Below are positions 1 to 9,916 of a DNA stretch of 64,000 bases, one piece after another (positions within the stretch are counted from its first letter, which is position 1; each line of letters opens with the position of its first letter). The notes beneath the pieces were generated by a model, which worked only from the letters and a program-made list of their open reading frames with translations, was not told the origin of the DNA and searched no databases. The translations under genes were made by a program, and so were the position numbers. Origin of the DNA: Pandoraea eparura (GTDB lineage Bacteria; Pseudomonadota; Gammaproteobacteria; Burkholderiales; Burkholderiaceae); contig NZ_CABPSH010000008.1 of assembly GCF_902459725.1 (NCBI RefSeq), positions 62,001 through 126,000 on the forward strand. The letters run 5' to 3'.

Positions 1-2
1 AT

Positions 3-809
3 ATGTCCATCACCCCACGTCATCCGGGCGAGGGCCCCGACGTCGCCGTCGAGGCAGCGGCGCCCACCCGAGGAAACGGGAACGGTTTGCCGTCAGCGGT
101 TGCCGCTGCGCGCGCGGCCGGTCAATCGGCGCAACACCGGCAACGCTGGCTGCCCTGGGTGAAAGCGGTCGTGTTCCTGTTCGCGCTGTCGCCGGGGCTG
201 CGACTGGTTGCGTATGGCGTGATGGATCGGCTGGGAGCCAATCCGGTTGAGTTCATCACCCGTTCGACCGGCACATGGACGTTGGTCATGCTTTGCATCA
301 CGCTCGCGATTACGCCGATGCGACGCTTGTCGGGCATGGTTTGGCTGCTGAGGCTGCGGCGCATGCTTGGACTGTTTGCATGCTGCTACGGCGTGCTGCA
401 TTTCGCCACGTATGTCTGGCTGGATCAGTGGTTCGATTGGGCGAGCATCCTGCACGACGTGTCGGGCAAGCGCCCCTTCATCACCGTAGGATTCACGGCA
501 TTCGTGCTGATGGTGGCGTTGGCGCTGACGTCGCCGCACGCGGTGGTGCGACGCATGGGCGGGCGGCGTTGGCAGCGGCTGCATCGCCTCATCTACGCGA
601 TTGCCGTGCTGGCGATTCTGCACTACTGGTGGATGAAGGCCGGCAAGAACGATCTTGCCCAACCGGCGATCTACGCGATCGTGGTAGCGAGCCTGCTCGG
701 CGCCCGTGTACTGTGGGCGCTTCGCAGGCGGCGGGCTCAGACGTTGGCAGGCAGCAGTCGTTCGCCCGCGAAGAGCGACTCGACCGTTTCGCGTTCGCGA
801 ACGAGGTAG
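3..809 (+). CDS. msrQ: MsrQ-type haem-binding membrane subunit
   Basis: Probable inner-membrane haem protein that passes electrons from the quinone pool to the periplasmic methionine sulfoxide reductase MsrP. The 268-aa product has a basic, low-complexity N-terminus of about 50 residues, then several hydrophobic helices in the YedZ/MsrQ arrangement, with histidines in helices (CYGVLHFATYVWLD and RRWQRLHRLIYAIAVLAILHYWW) that would bind haem. MsrP should lie just upstream, outside the window. The ATG lies at the window edge, so its upstream signals cannot be judged. The last 73 bp overlap the 3' end of convergent lysA, and the C-terminal tail read from that overlap is Ser/Arg-rich and probably not a conserved domain. 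Confidence 0.85.
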   Translation: MSITPRHPGEGPDVAVEAAAPTRGNGNGLPSAVAAARAAGQSAQHRQRWLPWVKAVVFLFALSPGLRLVAYGVMDRLGANPVEFITRSTGTWTLVMLCITLAITPMRRLSGMVWLLRLRRMLGLFACCYGVLHFATYVWLDQWFDWASILHDVSGKRPFITVGFTAFVLMVALALTSPHAVVRRMGGRRWQRLHRLIYAIAVLAILHYWWMKAGKNDLAQPAIYAIVVASLLGARVLWALRRRRAQTLAGSSRSPAKSDSTVSRSRTR

Positions 810-2005
810 GCTTCGTTGCCATCGACCATCACTTCGGCCGCCCGCGGGCGCGTGTTGTAGTTGGAACTCATCGTGAAGCCGTAGGCGCCTGCGGAGCGAA
901 TCGCGAGCAGATCGCCAGGGGCAATCGCCAAGGTGCGGTCGCGGCCGAGCCAGTCGCCGCTTTCGCACACGGGGCCCACGACGTCGTAAATCGCCGCGTC
1001 GACGGCACGTCGCTCGACAGGGTCGATGCCGTGATAGGCCTCGTACATTGCCGGTCGCGCGAGATCGTTCATGGCCGCATCGACGATGGCGAAATTCTTC
1101 GTCTCGCCGTGCTTGAGGAATTCCACGCGCGTGAGCAGGACGCCGGCGTTGCCGACGAGCGAGCGGCCCGGCTCGAACAGCACCTGACGGTGACCGTGGC
1201 CGCGCTTGGCGATGTGATCGAGAAGCGTGGTGGCGAATGCGGTGATATCGGGCGGCGTCTCGTCGGTATAGGTGATGCCCAGGCCGCCGCCCACGTCGAT
1301 GTGGTGCAATGAGATGCCCGCAGCGTCGAGCTTCTCGACCAGATCGAGCACCTTGTCGGTGGCGTCGAGGTACGGCGAGATTTCCGTGATTTGCGACCCG
1401 ATGTGGCAGTCGATGCCGACGACTTCGAGGTTAGGCATGGCGGCGGCGGCGCGATAGGCCTCGAAGGCTTCTTCGTAGGCCACCCCGAACTTGTTGCCGC
1501 GCAGACCGGTGGAGATGTATGGGTGCGTCTTGGCGTCAACGTTCGGGTTCACGCGCAGCGACACGCGAGCGCGCTTGCCCATTTGCCCGGCGACTTCATT
1601 GAGTCGGTCGAGTTCTGGGCGCGATTCCACGTTGAAGCAGAAGACGTCCTTTTCGAGCGCGTAGCGCATCTCGTCCGCGTGCTTGCCGACGCCTGAGAAC
1701 ACGGTGCGCTTCGGGTCTCCGCCGGCCGCGATCACGCGGGCGAGTTCGCCGGCCGACACGATGTCGAAACCCGCGCCAAGCTTGGCGAACACGCCGAGCA
1801 CGGCGAGGTTCGAGTTCGCCTTGGCGGCATAGTGCACCGCGGCGTTGCGGCCCTCGCAGGCCTTGGCGTAAGCCTGGTACGCGTTCGTCAGGGCCGCTTT
1901 CGAATAGACGTACAAAGGCGTGCCGAAACGCTCGGCGAGCGCGGGCAGTGCAACGCCCTCGGCATGGAGGACGTCGTTGCGGTAGGAGAAGATGGCGTCG
2001 GACAT
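737..2005 (-). CDS. lysA: Diaminopimelate decarboxylase LysA
   Basis: Catalyses the last step of lysine synthesis, decarboxylation of meso-diaminopimelate, in the cytoplasm with pyridoxal phosphate. The 422-aa product has the fold III decarboxylase layout: the PLP lysine at about K62 (HYAAKANSN), the HIGSQI and GGGLG phosphate-binding motifs, and the C-terminal GPVCESGD motif carrying the catalytic cysteine. The start at the MSDAIFSYRND methionine is preferred because it matches the family N-terminus; an upstream in-frame extension of 20 codons has no recognisable content. lptM lies immediately upstream on the same strand, an arrangement common in Burkholderiales. The 3' end overlaps msrQ by 73 bp, tail to tail. 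Confidence 0.96.
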   Translation of the reverse strand: MSDAIFSYRNDVLHAEGVALPALAERFGTPLYVYSKAALTNAYQAYAKACEGRNAAVHYAAKANSNLAVLGVFAKLGAGFDIVSAGELARVIAAGGDPKRTVFSGVGKHADEMRYALEKDVFCFNVESRPELDRLNEVAGQMGKRARVSLRVNPNVDAKTHPYISTGLRGNKFGVAYEEAFEAYRAAAAMPNLEVVGIDCHIGSQITEISPYLDATDKVLDLVEKLDAAGISLHHIDVGGGLGITYTDETPPDITAFATTLLDHIAKRGHGHRQVLFEPGRSLVGNAGVLLTRVEFLKHGETKNFAIVDAAMNDLARPAMYEAYHGIDPVERRAVDAAIYDVVGPVCESGDWLGRDRTLAIAPGDLLAIRSAGAYGFTMSSNYNTRPRAAEVMVDGNEAYLVRERETVESLFAGERLLPANV

Positions 2006-2122
2006 CGCGAAAACTCGGTAATCAACTAGGGCACGCCGGGGAGGCGGAGGGCTTCCTGCCGGCATAGATCGGCGTAAATCGGCGCATTCCGCGCATTCCG
2101 CCTTAATTCGTATTGTTCCTGC

Positions 2123-2350
2123 TTATTCCGGCTTCGCTGCCGGAAGCGAAGCGGCTGGCGGCACGTCGACCGACGGGCCGCGCTGCGGTTCGGGCACGAG
2201 CGGCGGCGGTGGCAGCGGTGCGCCGGGCGGCGGCGTCGGTTTCACCGGACGCGCGGGGATATACAGCGGCCCGGCCTGACCGCAACCGGCCAATACGCTC
2301 AACAGGGCAATCGACGCTACAATCGCGCAGGTTCGAATAGGTGCAGTCAT
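2123..2350 (-). CDS. lptM: LptM-type small outer-membrane lipoprotein
   Basis: A 75-aa lipoprotein. The N-terminal signal ends in a clear lipobox (LSVLAGC), so Cys23 should be lipidated, and the following GQAGPLYIP stretch matches the LptM/YifL family, which helps the LPS translocon LptDE mature. The rest is a Pro-rich, probably disordered tail. It lies just upstream of lysA on the same strand, the usual context for this family, and is divergent from cyaY with 57 bp between starts. Family membership rests on the lipobox motif and the lysA/cyaY neighbourhood. Confidence 0.85.
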   Translation of the reverse strand: MTAPIRTCAIVASIALLSVLAGCGQAGPLYIPARPVKPTPPPGAPLPPPPLVPEPQRGPSVDVPPAASLPAAKPE

Positions 2351-2407
2351 GGGGGTATCGCCGCGTGGTGCGGCATGCAAACGATGACGCAAACCGTGGA
2401 GTTTAGC

Positions 2408-2728
2408 ATGACGGAAAGTGAATTCCTGGCGCTCGCCGAAGCCGTGTTGGCGCAGGTGGAGGCCGCTGTCGAGGACAGCGACGTGGACATCGATTGCGAG
2501 CGAACGGGCAACGTCCTGACGCTCGAATTCGAAGACGGCAGCAAGATCATCGTCAACCTGCAAACGCCGATGAGCGAAATCTGGGTGGCTGCGCGCTCGG
2601 GGGGGTACCACTACCGACTCAAGGGCGACGAATGGCGCGACACGCGCGATGACGCCGAGCTGTTTGAGGCGCTGTCGCGATTCGCGTCGCAGCAGGCGGG
2701 CGAGACGGTGACGCTGCTGGCCAACTGA
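2408..2728 (+). CDS. cyaY: Frataxin-like iron donor CyaY
   Basis: Bacterial frataxin, a regulator and iron donor of the Isc iron-sulfur assembly machinery. The 106-aa product begins [14 protein letters not shown] and carries the acidic first helix (EDSDVDID), the beta-sheet core with GSKIIVN and [10 protein letters not shown], and the C-terminal helix, all typical of CyaY. The ATG at 2408 is chosen because GGAG lies six bases upstream and the length then fits the family; in-frame ATGs at 2375 and 2384 would add 8 to 11 residues. Divergent from lptM-lysA. Just after the stop, the 9-mer ctgagaacg occurs twice in tandem. Confidence 0.93.
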   Translation: MTESEFLALAEAVLAQVEAAVEDSDVDIDCERTGNVLTLEFEDGSKIIVNLQTPMSEIWVAARSGGYHYRLKGDEWRDTRDDAELFEALSRFASQQAGETVTLLAN

Positions 2729-2842
2729 GAACGCTGAGAACGAAATCGCAGCGCGGCGCTCTGGATGTGATCGGCGGCGCCGCACGGGCCGGTGGTTTGG
2801 GAGTCTTACGGACCGCCGGCATCGACAGACCTGTCAGCCCCG

Positions 2843-5284
2843 TCAGGGCTTGTTGTTGAACATATCCAGGATGCGCTGGCGCTCCTGACGGTCCACCGGC
2901 GCGGGACTCGGTTGGGCGGGCATATGGCCGGGCAACGGTCCCGCCGACGGGCCCATGGCGGCGGAGCCATCCGGGGCGACGTCGGCGCTCAGGCCGACGG
3001 TGCTGACGGCGCGTCCCGGCGGATAGTCGTCGAAGTAATAATCGCCGTTAGCCTGAATAACCCCAGGCGGCACCGCACGCGTCGATTCCGGCACGCCGCG
3101 CAAGGCTTTGGCCATGTAGTCGATCCAGATCGGCAGCGCCAGACCGCCCCCCGTTTCTCGATCCCCCAGATTACGCGGCTGATCGAAGCCAATCCAGGCA
3201 ACGCCGACCAACTGCGACTGATAGCCTGCGAACCAGGCGTCGTGCGAATCGTTCGTCGTGCCCGTTTTGCCGGCGAGATCGCTGCGCTTGAGCACGTTGG
3301 TCTTGGCGGCCGTGCCACGCGTTGCCACGTCGTGCAGCATCGAATTCATGATGAAGGCGTTACGCGTCGAAATCGCACGGATCGACTCGTCGCCCGCCGT
3401 GGACGGTTTTTCCTCCATGATGACGTTGCCCTTCGAATCGGTAATGCGCGCGACGATGAACGGATTCACGCGGAAGCCTCCATTGGCAAACACGGCATAG
3501 GCACTCGCCATCTGCAGCGGCGTGACCATCCCCGCGCCCAGCGCCATCGGCAGGTAGGCCGGATGCTTGTCCGCCTCGAACCCGAACCGTCCGATGAACT
3601 TCTGCGCATAGCCCGGGGTAATGCTCTGCAGGATTCGAATCGACACGAGGTTGCGCGAGCGCATCAGCGCGACGCGCATCGGCATCGGCCCGTCGAAGCC
3701 ACCGCCGTAGTTCTTCGGCTCCCACGGCTGGCCACCCGTCTGCGCGGCCGAAAAGTACAGCGGGGCGTCGTTGATGATCGTTGCCGGTGCAAAACCCTTT
3801 TCGAGGGCCGCTGAATAGATGAATGGCTTGAAGCTGGAGCCCGGCTGACGCCACGCTTGCGTGACGTGGTTGAACTTGTTCCGACTGAAGTCGAAGCCGC
3901 CGACAAGCGAGCGGATTGCGCCGTTCTGCGGGTCGAGCGATACGAATGCGGCTTCGATGTCCGGCATCTGCACGATCCGCCAGTTGTGCTTCGCGTCCTG
4001 GGTCACACGAATGACCGAGCCCGGGCGAATCTTCTGCTTTGGCTGGGCCTTCGCGCTCAGTCCGGCTGCTGCGAAGCGCAAGCCGTCGCCGGTGACGGTC
4101 ACGTCATCGCCATTCAGTAGCACCGATTTGACCTGCTGCGGCGACGCGGACAGCACAACGGCCGCGACCATATCGCCGCTGTCCGGATGTTCGACCAGCG
4201 TGTCGTCGATCAATTGCTCACGCTCGTCCTGATCGGCTGGCAGGTCGATGTTGGCCTCCGGCCCGCGATAGCCATGGCGCAACTCGTAGGCCATGACGCC
4301 TGCGCGCAGCGCTTCATAAGCGGCTTCCTGATCGGCTGAATTGATCGTTGTGTAGACGTTCAGGCCGCGCGTGTAGATCTCGTCCTTGAACTGCGCGTAG
4401 AGCAGCTGGCGAACCATCTCCGCCACATACCCGGCATGAACGCTGAACTCGCTGCCCAGCCCACGCACCACCAGTTCCTGCGCTATGGCCTGATCGTACT
4501 CGGACTTCGAGATATATCCGAGGTCGTACATCCGCTTGAGGATGTACTCCTGACGCACGCGGGCACGCTTGTAATTGACGATCGGGTTATAGGCCGACGG
4601 CGCCTTCGGCAGGCCGGCGAGCATGGCCGCCTCGGCGAGCGTGATGTCCTTCAGATCCTTGCCGAAATAGACGCGTGCCGCACTGGCGAAGCCATAAGCG
4701 CGTTCGCCGAGATAGATCTGATTCATGTACAGCTCGAGAATCTGATCCTTCGTGAGGCGCGACTCGATCTTGTAGGCGAGAAGCGCTTCGTAGATCTTGC
4801 GCGTGTACGTTTTTTCGCTGGACAGGAAGAAGTTTCGCGCGACCTGCATCGTGATCGTGCTGGCACCTTGCGCCGACCCGCCGCGCGCGAAGTTGGCGAC
4901 GCCAGCGCGGAAGATGCCGATGAAGTCGACGCCGCCGTGCTGATAGAAGCGGTCGTCCTCGATGGCAAGTACGGCCTTCTTCATCACGTCGGGAATGTCG
5001 GCGAAGCGCACAAGATTACGGCGCTCTTCGCCGAACTCGCCGATCTGGATGTCGTCGGCGGTATAGATGCGCAGCGGAATCTTGGGCCGGTAGTCGACGA
5101 TCGTGTCGAGCGACGGCAACTGCGGCGTCATCACCACCAGGATGTACCCCGCGAGCAGCGCGCCACAGACGACCATCGCGGCGATCAGGCCGGCGAACCA
5201 AAGCGTGAGGCGCAGCCACAGCGAGCGGCGCGGTTTGGGTGGGCGCTTGTCGCGGGGTGTCTCGGTTTGGGGTGTGCTTGCCAT
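2843..5284 (-). CDS. mrcA: Penicillin-binding protein 1A, bifunctional transglycosylase/transpeptidase
   Basis: Class A PBP that polymerises and cross-links peptidoglycan at the inner membrane. The 813-aa product has a basic cytoplasmic start, one membrane helix at about residues 24-52, a GT51 glycosyltransferase domain with the catalytic EDDRF motif at about 109-113 and GAST at 140-143, an OB-like insert, and a transpeptidase domain with SSFK at 483-486, SRN, and KTG (AGKTGTTND). Length and order are normal for PBP1a. Divergent from the pilM-like gene, with about 240 bp between starts; this genomic position next to the pilus alignment genes is common in proteobacteria. Confidence 0.96.
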   Translation of the reverse strand: MASTPQTETPRDKRPPKPRRSLWLRLTLWFAGLIAAMVVCGALLAGYILVVMTPQLPSLDTIVDYRPKIPLRIYTADDIQIGEFGEERRNLVRFADIPDVMKKAVLAIEDDRFYQHGGVDFIGIFRAGVANFARGGSAQGASTITMQVARNFFLSSEKTYTRKIYEALLAYKIESRLTKDQILELYMNQIYLGERAYGFASAARVYFGKDLKDITLAEAAMLAGLPKAPSAYNPIVNYKRARVRQEYILKRMYDLGYISKSEYDQAIAQELVVRGLGSEFSVHAGYVAEMVRQLLYAQFKDEIYTRGLNVYTTINSADQEAAYEALRAGVMAYELRHGYRGPEANIDLPADQDEREQLIDDTLVEHPDSGDMVAAVVLSASPQQVKSVLLNGDDVTVTGDGLRFAAAGLSAKAQPKQKIRPGSVIRVTQDAKHNWRIVQMPDIEAAFVSLDPQNGAIRSLVGGFDFSRNKFNHVTQAWRQPGSSFKPFIYSAALEKGFAPATIINDAPLYFSAAQTGGQPWEPKNYGGGFDGPMPMRVALMRSRNLVSIRILQSITPGYAQKFIGRFGFEADKHPAYLPMALGAGMVTPLQMASAYAVFANGGFRVNPFIVARITDSKGNVIMEEKPSTAGDESIRAISTRNAFIMNSMLHDVATRGTAAKTNVLKRSDLAGKTGTTNDSHDAWFAGYQSQLVGVAWIGFDQPRNLGDRETGGGLALPIWIDYMAKALRGVPESTRAVPPGVIQANGDYYFDDYPPGRAVSTVGLSADVAPDGSAAMGPSAGPLPGHMPAQPSPAPVDRQERQRILDMFNNKP

Positions 5285-5527
5285 GGGGGAACCGGAAAAA
5301 TCGATGAACTGATTATAACGAACGACCCGAAGCCGCCCGCCTCGACGCCCCGAAATCGGAGTTCTGGCCTAGGAGGTATCGGAATCAGACGAGAAAAGCG
5401 GGCGCGGATTCCTAAACCGCCCCTCGTTTGGCGGGCGAGCGCGCGGATTCGGACTGGTCCGATTGGGCGGCCGCGTCGCGCTGGATAGCATCGATGACAT
5501 CGACTGGGTAAGAGACGGGAGGACGTC

Positions 5528-6577
5528 ATGATCGAAGCGGTTCTGCGCGGTGTGCGCCACATGGGCAGTCAACTGGCGTCGGCGTTTCCGCGCGGCGGGG
5601 GTGGCGGTTGCGGTATTCATTTTGACGCCGGCGGCATGCATTTCGTTCGCTTGATGCGGGTGGCCGGTCCCGCGCAGTTGCGTCTGGACGCGTGCGGGAC
5701 GGCGGCGCTGGAGGATGGCATCCTGCGCGGCGCGTCGATCGCCAAACCCGAGGCCGCTGCACGTCGCCTGGAGGAACTCTTGGAGCGGCTTGGCACGCCC
5801 GTGCAGGACCTGCAGGACGACACCATCGTGCTGGCACTGCCTGCCCATGCGTTGAAAACGCAGGTCGTCGAGCGTCCGGAGGACGTGCCGCCGCGCGCCT
5901 TGCGGGCGTGGTGCGAGCGCCGCGCCGCCCGGCTCCTGCCCGGCGACGGCGATCCTGTCCTGCGCCATCGCGTGGGCGTGACGTGGGCCGACCTGGGCAA
6001 CCATCGTCTGCGTTTATACGCGTGCGAGGCCGAACTGGTGGATAGCCGCATCGCGGTACTCGAGATGTCGGGGCTTCGGGCACAGGCGATCGATGCGGCG
6101 CACGAGGCCGGACGGCGAGCGTTCCGATGGGCATGGCTGGCCGATGGTGTAGCCGGCGCGCCAGCGCCGCCGCGCACGCCCATGGCATTGCTGCAAATCG
6201 ACTCACATCACCTCGATTTGTCCGTCTTCGATGGACACACCTGTGTGGCCGACACGCGTGAGCGTTTCGACGGTCTTGGTGGCCATCCGGACGCGTTGGC
6301 AAGCGTGGTGCGAGAGCTGTCGGGCAAGCTGCCGGTCGCCCCGAGCGTCATGCATGTCGCGACGCAAGGCGCGAGTCCTGGCGGCCTGGTGGCGATTTGC
6401 GACGCGCTCGGCGCCGCCTGTGCCATGCCTGTGCGGCCATTCGATCCCCTGCGACGATTCGAAACGTCGCTCCCTTCCGGGCCGAGGCGTCAGACCTTTG
6501 CGCAACGCACTTCGCTTGCCGTGTCGTGCGGATTGGCGTTGCGTGCGATGTCGATGCGGGGAGTGACATGCGAATGA
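5528..6577 (+). CDS. pilM: PilM-like type IV pilus alignment ATPase-fold protein
   Basis: Cytoplasmic actin-fold protein expected to bind PilN and link the pilus motor to the alignment complex. The 349-aa product carries the glycine-rich start of the fold (GIHFDAGGMHFVRL), the region LQDDTIVLALPAHAL, and a second nucleotide-fold half (MALLQIDSHHLDLSVF), resembling PilM only moderately. The gene follows a GGAGG ribosome binding site and starts a pilM-pilN-pilO/Q run that ends in aroK. It overlaps the next gene by a few bases, suggesting translational coupling. The strongest support for the name is position between mrcA and the secretin gene. Confidence 0.75.
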   Translation: MIEAVLRGVRHMGSQLASAFPRGGGGGCGIHFDAGGMHFVRLMRVAGPAQLRLDACGTAALEDGILRGASIAKPEAAARRLEELLERLGTPVQDLQDDTIVLALPAHALKTQVVERPEDVPPRALRAWCERRAARLLPGDGDPVLRHRVGVTWADLGNHRLRLYACEAELVDSRIAVLEMSGLRAQAIDAAHEAGRRAFRWAWLADGVAGAPAPPRTPMALLQIDSHHLDLSVFDGHTCVADTRERFDGLGGHPDALASVVRELSGKLPVAPSVMHVATQGASPGGLVAICDALGAACAMPVRPFDPLRRFETSLPSGPRRQTFAQRTSLAVSCGLALRAMSMRGVTCE

Positions 6578-7239
6578 AGGTCGAATTTCCGCCGCTCGAT
6601 TTCCTGCCCTCGTTCGCTGAGCGCCGGCAGCGGGAGTTTCGACGGCAATGTCGCCGATGGGCGTGCGTGGCGGCGTGCGGTGGACTCGCATCGCTCGCGC
6701 CGGTCGCTCGCGACCTCTCCCAACGCGAGCACATCCAGGCGCAAACGGCGGCGCTGCGCGCGGCGAGCGAGCGGCTCAGCAAACACGCTGCTGCGTTCGA
6801 TAGCGCCGGGCGCGCGCTGGCGGCCATGGGGGCACATCGCCGGGCGGCAGCCGCGTTGATCGAGCGTCGGCAACCTGTCGCGTACCGGTTGCTGGACATC
6901 ATGCGCGCGTGCGCCGACGGCGTGCGATTGACGTCGGTGAAATTCGGCGACGACCAGGTGCGTGTCGAGGGCTATGCAACGACGCAATCAAGGGTGCGAG
7001 AAACGCAGAGGCGATTGAGGACGCTGCCGTGGGTGCGCAAGGTCGCGGAAGTCGAATCGAGTGTCGTGCCCGAGAGCGTCAGACGGCAGTGGGTTGGCGC
7101 CGTGACCCAGGCGTCCGCGCCGACGCTTCGCCGTTTCGCGTTGCGTATTGAACGAAAACTGGCATCCAATCCCGTCGCGATGTCGGTCAATGCCGAGGTC
7201 GATGGACTGTCGAGTGAGGAGGTGTCCGATGTACGGTGA
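6568..7239 (+). CDS. pilN: PilN-like type IV pilus alignment protein
   Basis: Expected single-pass inner-membrane partner of PilM and PilO. The 223-aa product has a short cytoplasmic N-terminus with a PilN-like sequence (FPPLDFLPSFAERRQREFRRQ), a weak hydrophobic segment at about residues 31-47, a coiled-coil-like region of alternating basic and hydrophobic residues, and a C-terminal PilN-like domain (LLDIMRACADGVRLTSVKF, followed by a beta-rich part). The start may be ATG 6568 or ATG 6574; GGGGAG at 6558-6563 fits either poorly. The 5' end overlaps pilM by about 10 bp and the 3' end overlaps the next gene by 11 bp. The membrane segment is less hydrophobic than usual. Confidence 0.7.
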   Translation: MRMKVEFPPLDFLPSFAERRQREFRRQCRRWACVAACGGLASLAPVARDLSQREHIQAQTAALRAASERLSKHAAAFDSAGRALAAMGAHRRAAAALIERRQPVAYRLLDIMRACADGVRLTSVKFGDDQVRVEGYATTQSRVRETQRRLRTLPWVRKVAEVESSVVPESVRRQWVGAVTQASAPTLRRFALRIERKLASNPVAMSVNAEVDGLSSEEVSDVR

Positions 7240-9916
7240 GCGCCCACCGGCGGACGATGTCCGCGATATTTTTCATGATGTGGCGGCCCGCTGGCGTTCG
7301 CGATGGGCGGCATGGACATCCGTTTCGCCGGCCGAGTGGGCCTCGCCGGTGCGGTGGGGGCTGACCCTCCTCGCCTGGCTGATGGGGCTTCTGATGGCGT
7401 GGTCGATCTGGTGGCTGCTAGGCCTGCCGGTGCGGGCAACCTTGCGCAAGGATCTTGGCGTCGAGCAGCAGGCGTGGGATCGGGCCAATGACGCGGCGCG
7501 CCGCTTGCCCGCGTTGTCGACCGTGCTGCGCGACGCCGAGGCCGAGACGATGGCCTGGCGTCGTCTGCTGCCCGTTGCGTCACAGCACGAGGGGGATACG
7601 GCGGTCGAGGGCGACGAGGGCGGCGAGGGGAGCGAAGCGGTCGAAGTGGGCGAGGGAGGCGAGGGAGGCGAAGCGACGCGCACGCCAGCACCGAACCCAT
7701 CCGAGACGTGGCTATCGGCGGATGCCGATGATGACGCACGTTCGGCGTGGCGTGCCGATCTCGAGCGGCTCGCGGCACGTTTGGGGCTGACACTGGAGGC
7801 GGCACGGCCGGGGCCGTCCGCATCGGTAGGGGACCTCGACATCGAGCGTGCCGAAATGCGTGTGAGGGGGCGCGTCGCCAATCTCCTCGACTGGCTTGCC
7901 GAGGTCGACCGCATGCCGCGACATCTGGCGGTCGAGCACCTGTCGCTCGAGGGGCCTGCATTGGGCACGCCGGGCGCGGCAGCGGTCGAAGAGGCCGATG
8001 CCGGCGTCACGGCGATGGTCGCCGCCTACGCCTGGCGACGTCCCGCAAACCTGCCCAGTGCGCCTTCCGGGCGCCCCTTGCCGGCGTTACCGGCGCCGGT
8101 CCCGCGCTGGCAGCCGCCGGCAGACACGATCGACGTGTTTCGCGCGCCGCTCACGCGGCGGGCCGCACAGGACGCCGTGACGATGTCGACGTCGAGCCCG
8201 CAGCCGACGGTCGACGAAGGGACGCCCGTCGGATCGATGCGCGCGGGATCGCGTAGGGTGGTGTTTCACCGGACATCCGCCGCAGGATTGGCCGCGATCT
8301 GGAGCGACGGGCCACCGCAACGGGGAGATGCGATCGAGCGTTCCGACGCGCCAACCGTCGACGTGACGCTCCACGGCGTCGAGGCGGCCGATGCTTTGCG
8401 GGCCTTTGCCCGTCTGACCGGGCGCAGTGTGGTGATCGGCGAACGTGTGGCAGGGCGTCTCGACATGGAAGTGCAGCGCGTCTCCGCCGCCGCGGCGTTC
8501 GAGGTCATGACCCGTAGCGCCGGTCTTGGCGTTCAATCGTTGAACGGTGTCGACTGGATCGCGCCGCGTGCCGACCTGCTTGCCGACGAGCAGACGCAAC
8601 TGGAAGCGGCCGCAAAGCGCGAGGCCTTGCTGCCCCTGGCCAGCCGTCGCTTCACGCTGAACTACCCGCGAGCATTGGCGCTGAGGGAGATCCTCATGGG
8701 GGAGAAGGACAGCAAGGGGCAACGCTTGTTGTCGGCGCGAGGCAGCCTGATTGCCGATCCGCGCACGAACCAATTATTTGTGACCGATTTGCCGGAGAAG
8801 CTCGATGCCTTGGCGTTGTTCGTCGCGCGCGTCGACGTGCCGGTTCGGCAGGTGTTGATCGAAGCCCGCATTGTCGAGGCCGACGACCGGTTCAGTGAGT
8901 CGCTCGGCGTCAGGCTGGCGGGATACTACGGGCGCGGTAAAGGCGGGGCGCAGACGGGCGAGCCGGCCGTCACGGGGGATCCACGCGGCACTCGCAGCAC
9001 TCGCGGCGCGAATGGCGCAGGGGAGACGCTCTCGGGGAATGCACTCGACATAGGCCTGCCCGCGGCGGCGCTGTCTGGCGTGGTGCCGCCGAGCCTGGCA
9101 ATCACGCTTTTCGGCCGCTCGGCCACGCGCTTCCTGCAACTGGAACTCTCGGCGCTGGAGACCAGCGGGCGCGGACGTGTCGTTTCCCGGCCGCGCGTGG
9201 TTACGGCAGACAAGATTCAGGCCGTCATCGAACAGGGCACGGAGCTGCCTTACCAGACGCAAAGCGGCCGTCGCAATGCGACGTCGGTCCAATTTCGCAA
9301 GGCCACGTTGCGGCTTGAAGTGACCCCGCTGATTACGCCGGACGGTCAGGTGATTCTGGATGTCGATGTGCGCAAGGACAGCGTTGGACAGGCGGTGGCG
9401 CAGGGATTTGCCGTGGACACCCGGCATGTGAAAACGCAGGTGCAGGTCGAGGACGGGGGGACGGTGGCCATCGGCGGGATCTACCAGGAAGAACGGCGCG
9501 ACAGTCGGGCCAGCGTACCGTGGTTGGGCGACCTGCCGTTGCTGGGGGCATTGTTTCGTAACCGCGCCAGCGACGACCGCCGCACGGAGCTGCTGGTCTT
9601 CCTGACACCCAGCGTGGTGCCTGAGGGCAAGGGGGGCAACGATGCCGAGGATCGGGCGGATTCCCTCAATGTCGCTCCCGAGCCCGCGCAAAACGACCTG
9701 CCGTCCGGTCATCGTCCGCTCACTGGGGTACTCTCCGAGTTGACGCGTTCCGCACGCCCGACGCATATCCCGGTATCATCGGGGGCTGGAACCCAAATAT
9801 CAGCGATTTATGCTGGAAAACGTAATACTTGTCGGACTGATGGGGGCGGGCAAGACCACGGTTGGGCGCGCTGTGGCTCGACGTCTCGGGCGGCAGTTCT
9901 ACGACTCCGACCATGA
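7229..9916 (+). CDS. pilQ: PilO-PilQ fusion: inner-membrane alignment protein joined to secretin
   Basis: One uninterrupted 895-aa frame. Residues 43-66 form a membrane helix ([19 protein letters not shown]) as in PilO, followed by a helical region, a Gly/Glu-rich insert at about 121-149 and a PilO-like C-terminal domain. Next come a STN domain ([17 protein letters not shown], ending DWIAP), secretin N1 ([17 protein letters not shown]) and the secretin core ([56 protein letters not shown]). No pilP gene and no secretin signal peptide are visible. GAGGAGG lies six bases before ATG 7229. The tail beyond the secretin overlaps aroK by 107 bp. The domain content is clear; whether the fused protein is exported as one chain is inference. 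Confidence 0.8.
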   Translation: MYGERPPADDVRDIFHDVAARWRSRWAAWTSVSPAEWASPVRWGLTLLAWLMGLLMAWSIWWLLGLPVRATLRKDLGVEQQAWDRANDAARRLPALSTVLRDAEAETMAWRRLLPVASQHEGDTAVEGDEGGEGSEAVEVGEGGEGGEATRTPAPNPSETWLSADADDDARSAWRADLERLAARLGLTLEAARPGPSASVGDLDIERAEMRVRGRVANLLDWLAEVDRMPRHLAVEHLSLEGPALGTPGAAAVEEADAGVTAMVAAYAWRRPANLPSAPSGRPLPALPAPVPRWQPPADTIDVFRAPLTRRAAQDAVTMSTSSPQPTVDEGTPVGSMRAGSRRVVFHRTSAAGLAAIWSDGPPQRGDAIERSDAPTVDVTLHGVEAADALRAFARLTGRSVVIGERVAGRLDMEVQRVSAAAAFEVMTRSAGLGVQSLNGVDWIAPRADLLADEQTQLEAAAKREALLPLASRRFTLNYPRALALREILMGEKDSKGQRLLSARGSLIADPRTNQLFVTDLPEKLDALALFVARVDVPVRQVLIEARIVEADDRFSESLGVRLAGYYGRGKGGAQTGEPAVTGDPRGTRSTRGANGAGETLSGNALDIGLPAAALSGVVPPSLAITLFGRSATRFLQLELSALETSGRGRVVSRPRVVTADKIQAVIEQGTELPYQTQSGRRNATSVQFRKATLRLEVTPLITPDGQVILDVDVRKDSVGQAVAQGFAVDTRHVKTQVQVEDGGTVAIGGIYQEERRDSRASVPWLGDLPLLGALFRNRASDDRRTELLVFLTPSVVPEGKGGNDAEDRADSLNVAPEPAQNDLPSGHRPLTGVLSELTRSARPTHIPVSSGAGTQISAIYAGKRNTCRTDGGGQDHGWARCGSTSRAAVLRLRP

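Noticed and set aside
7148-7228. An in-frame start 27 codons before the PilO-PilQ start
   Set aside because: The extension lies inside pilN in another frame, has no ribosome site, and GAGGAGG six bases before 7229 fits much better.
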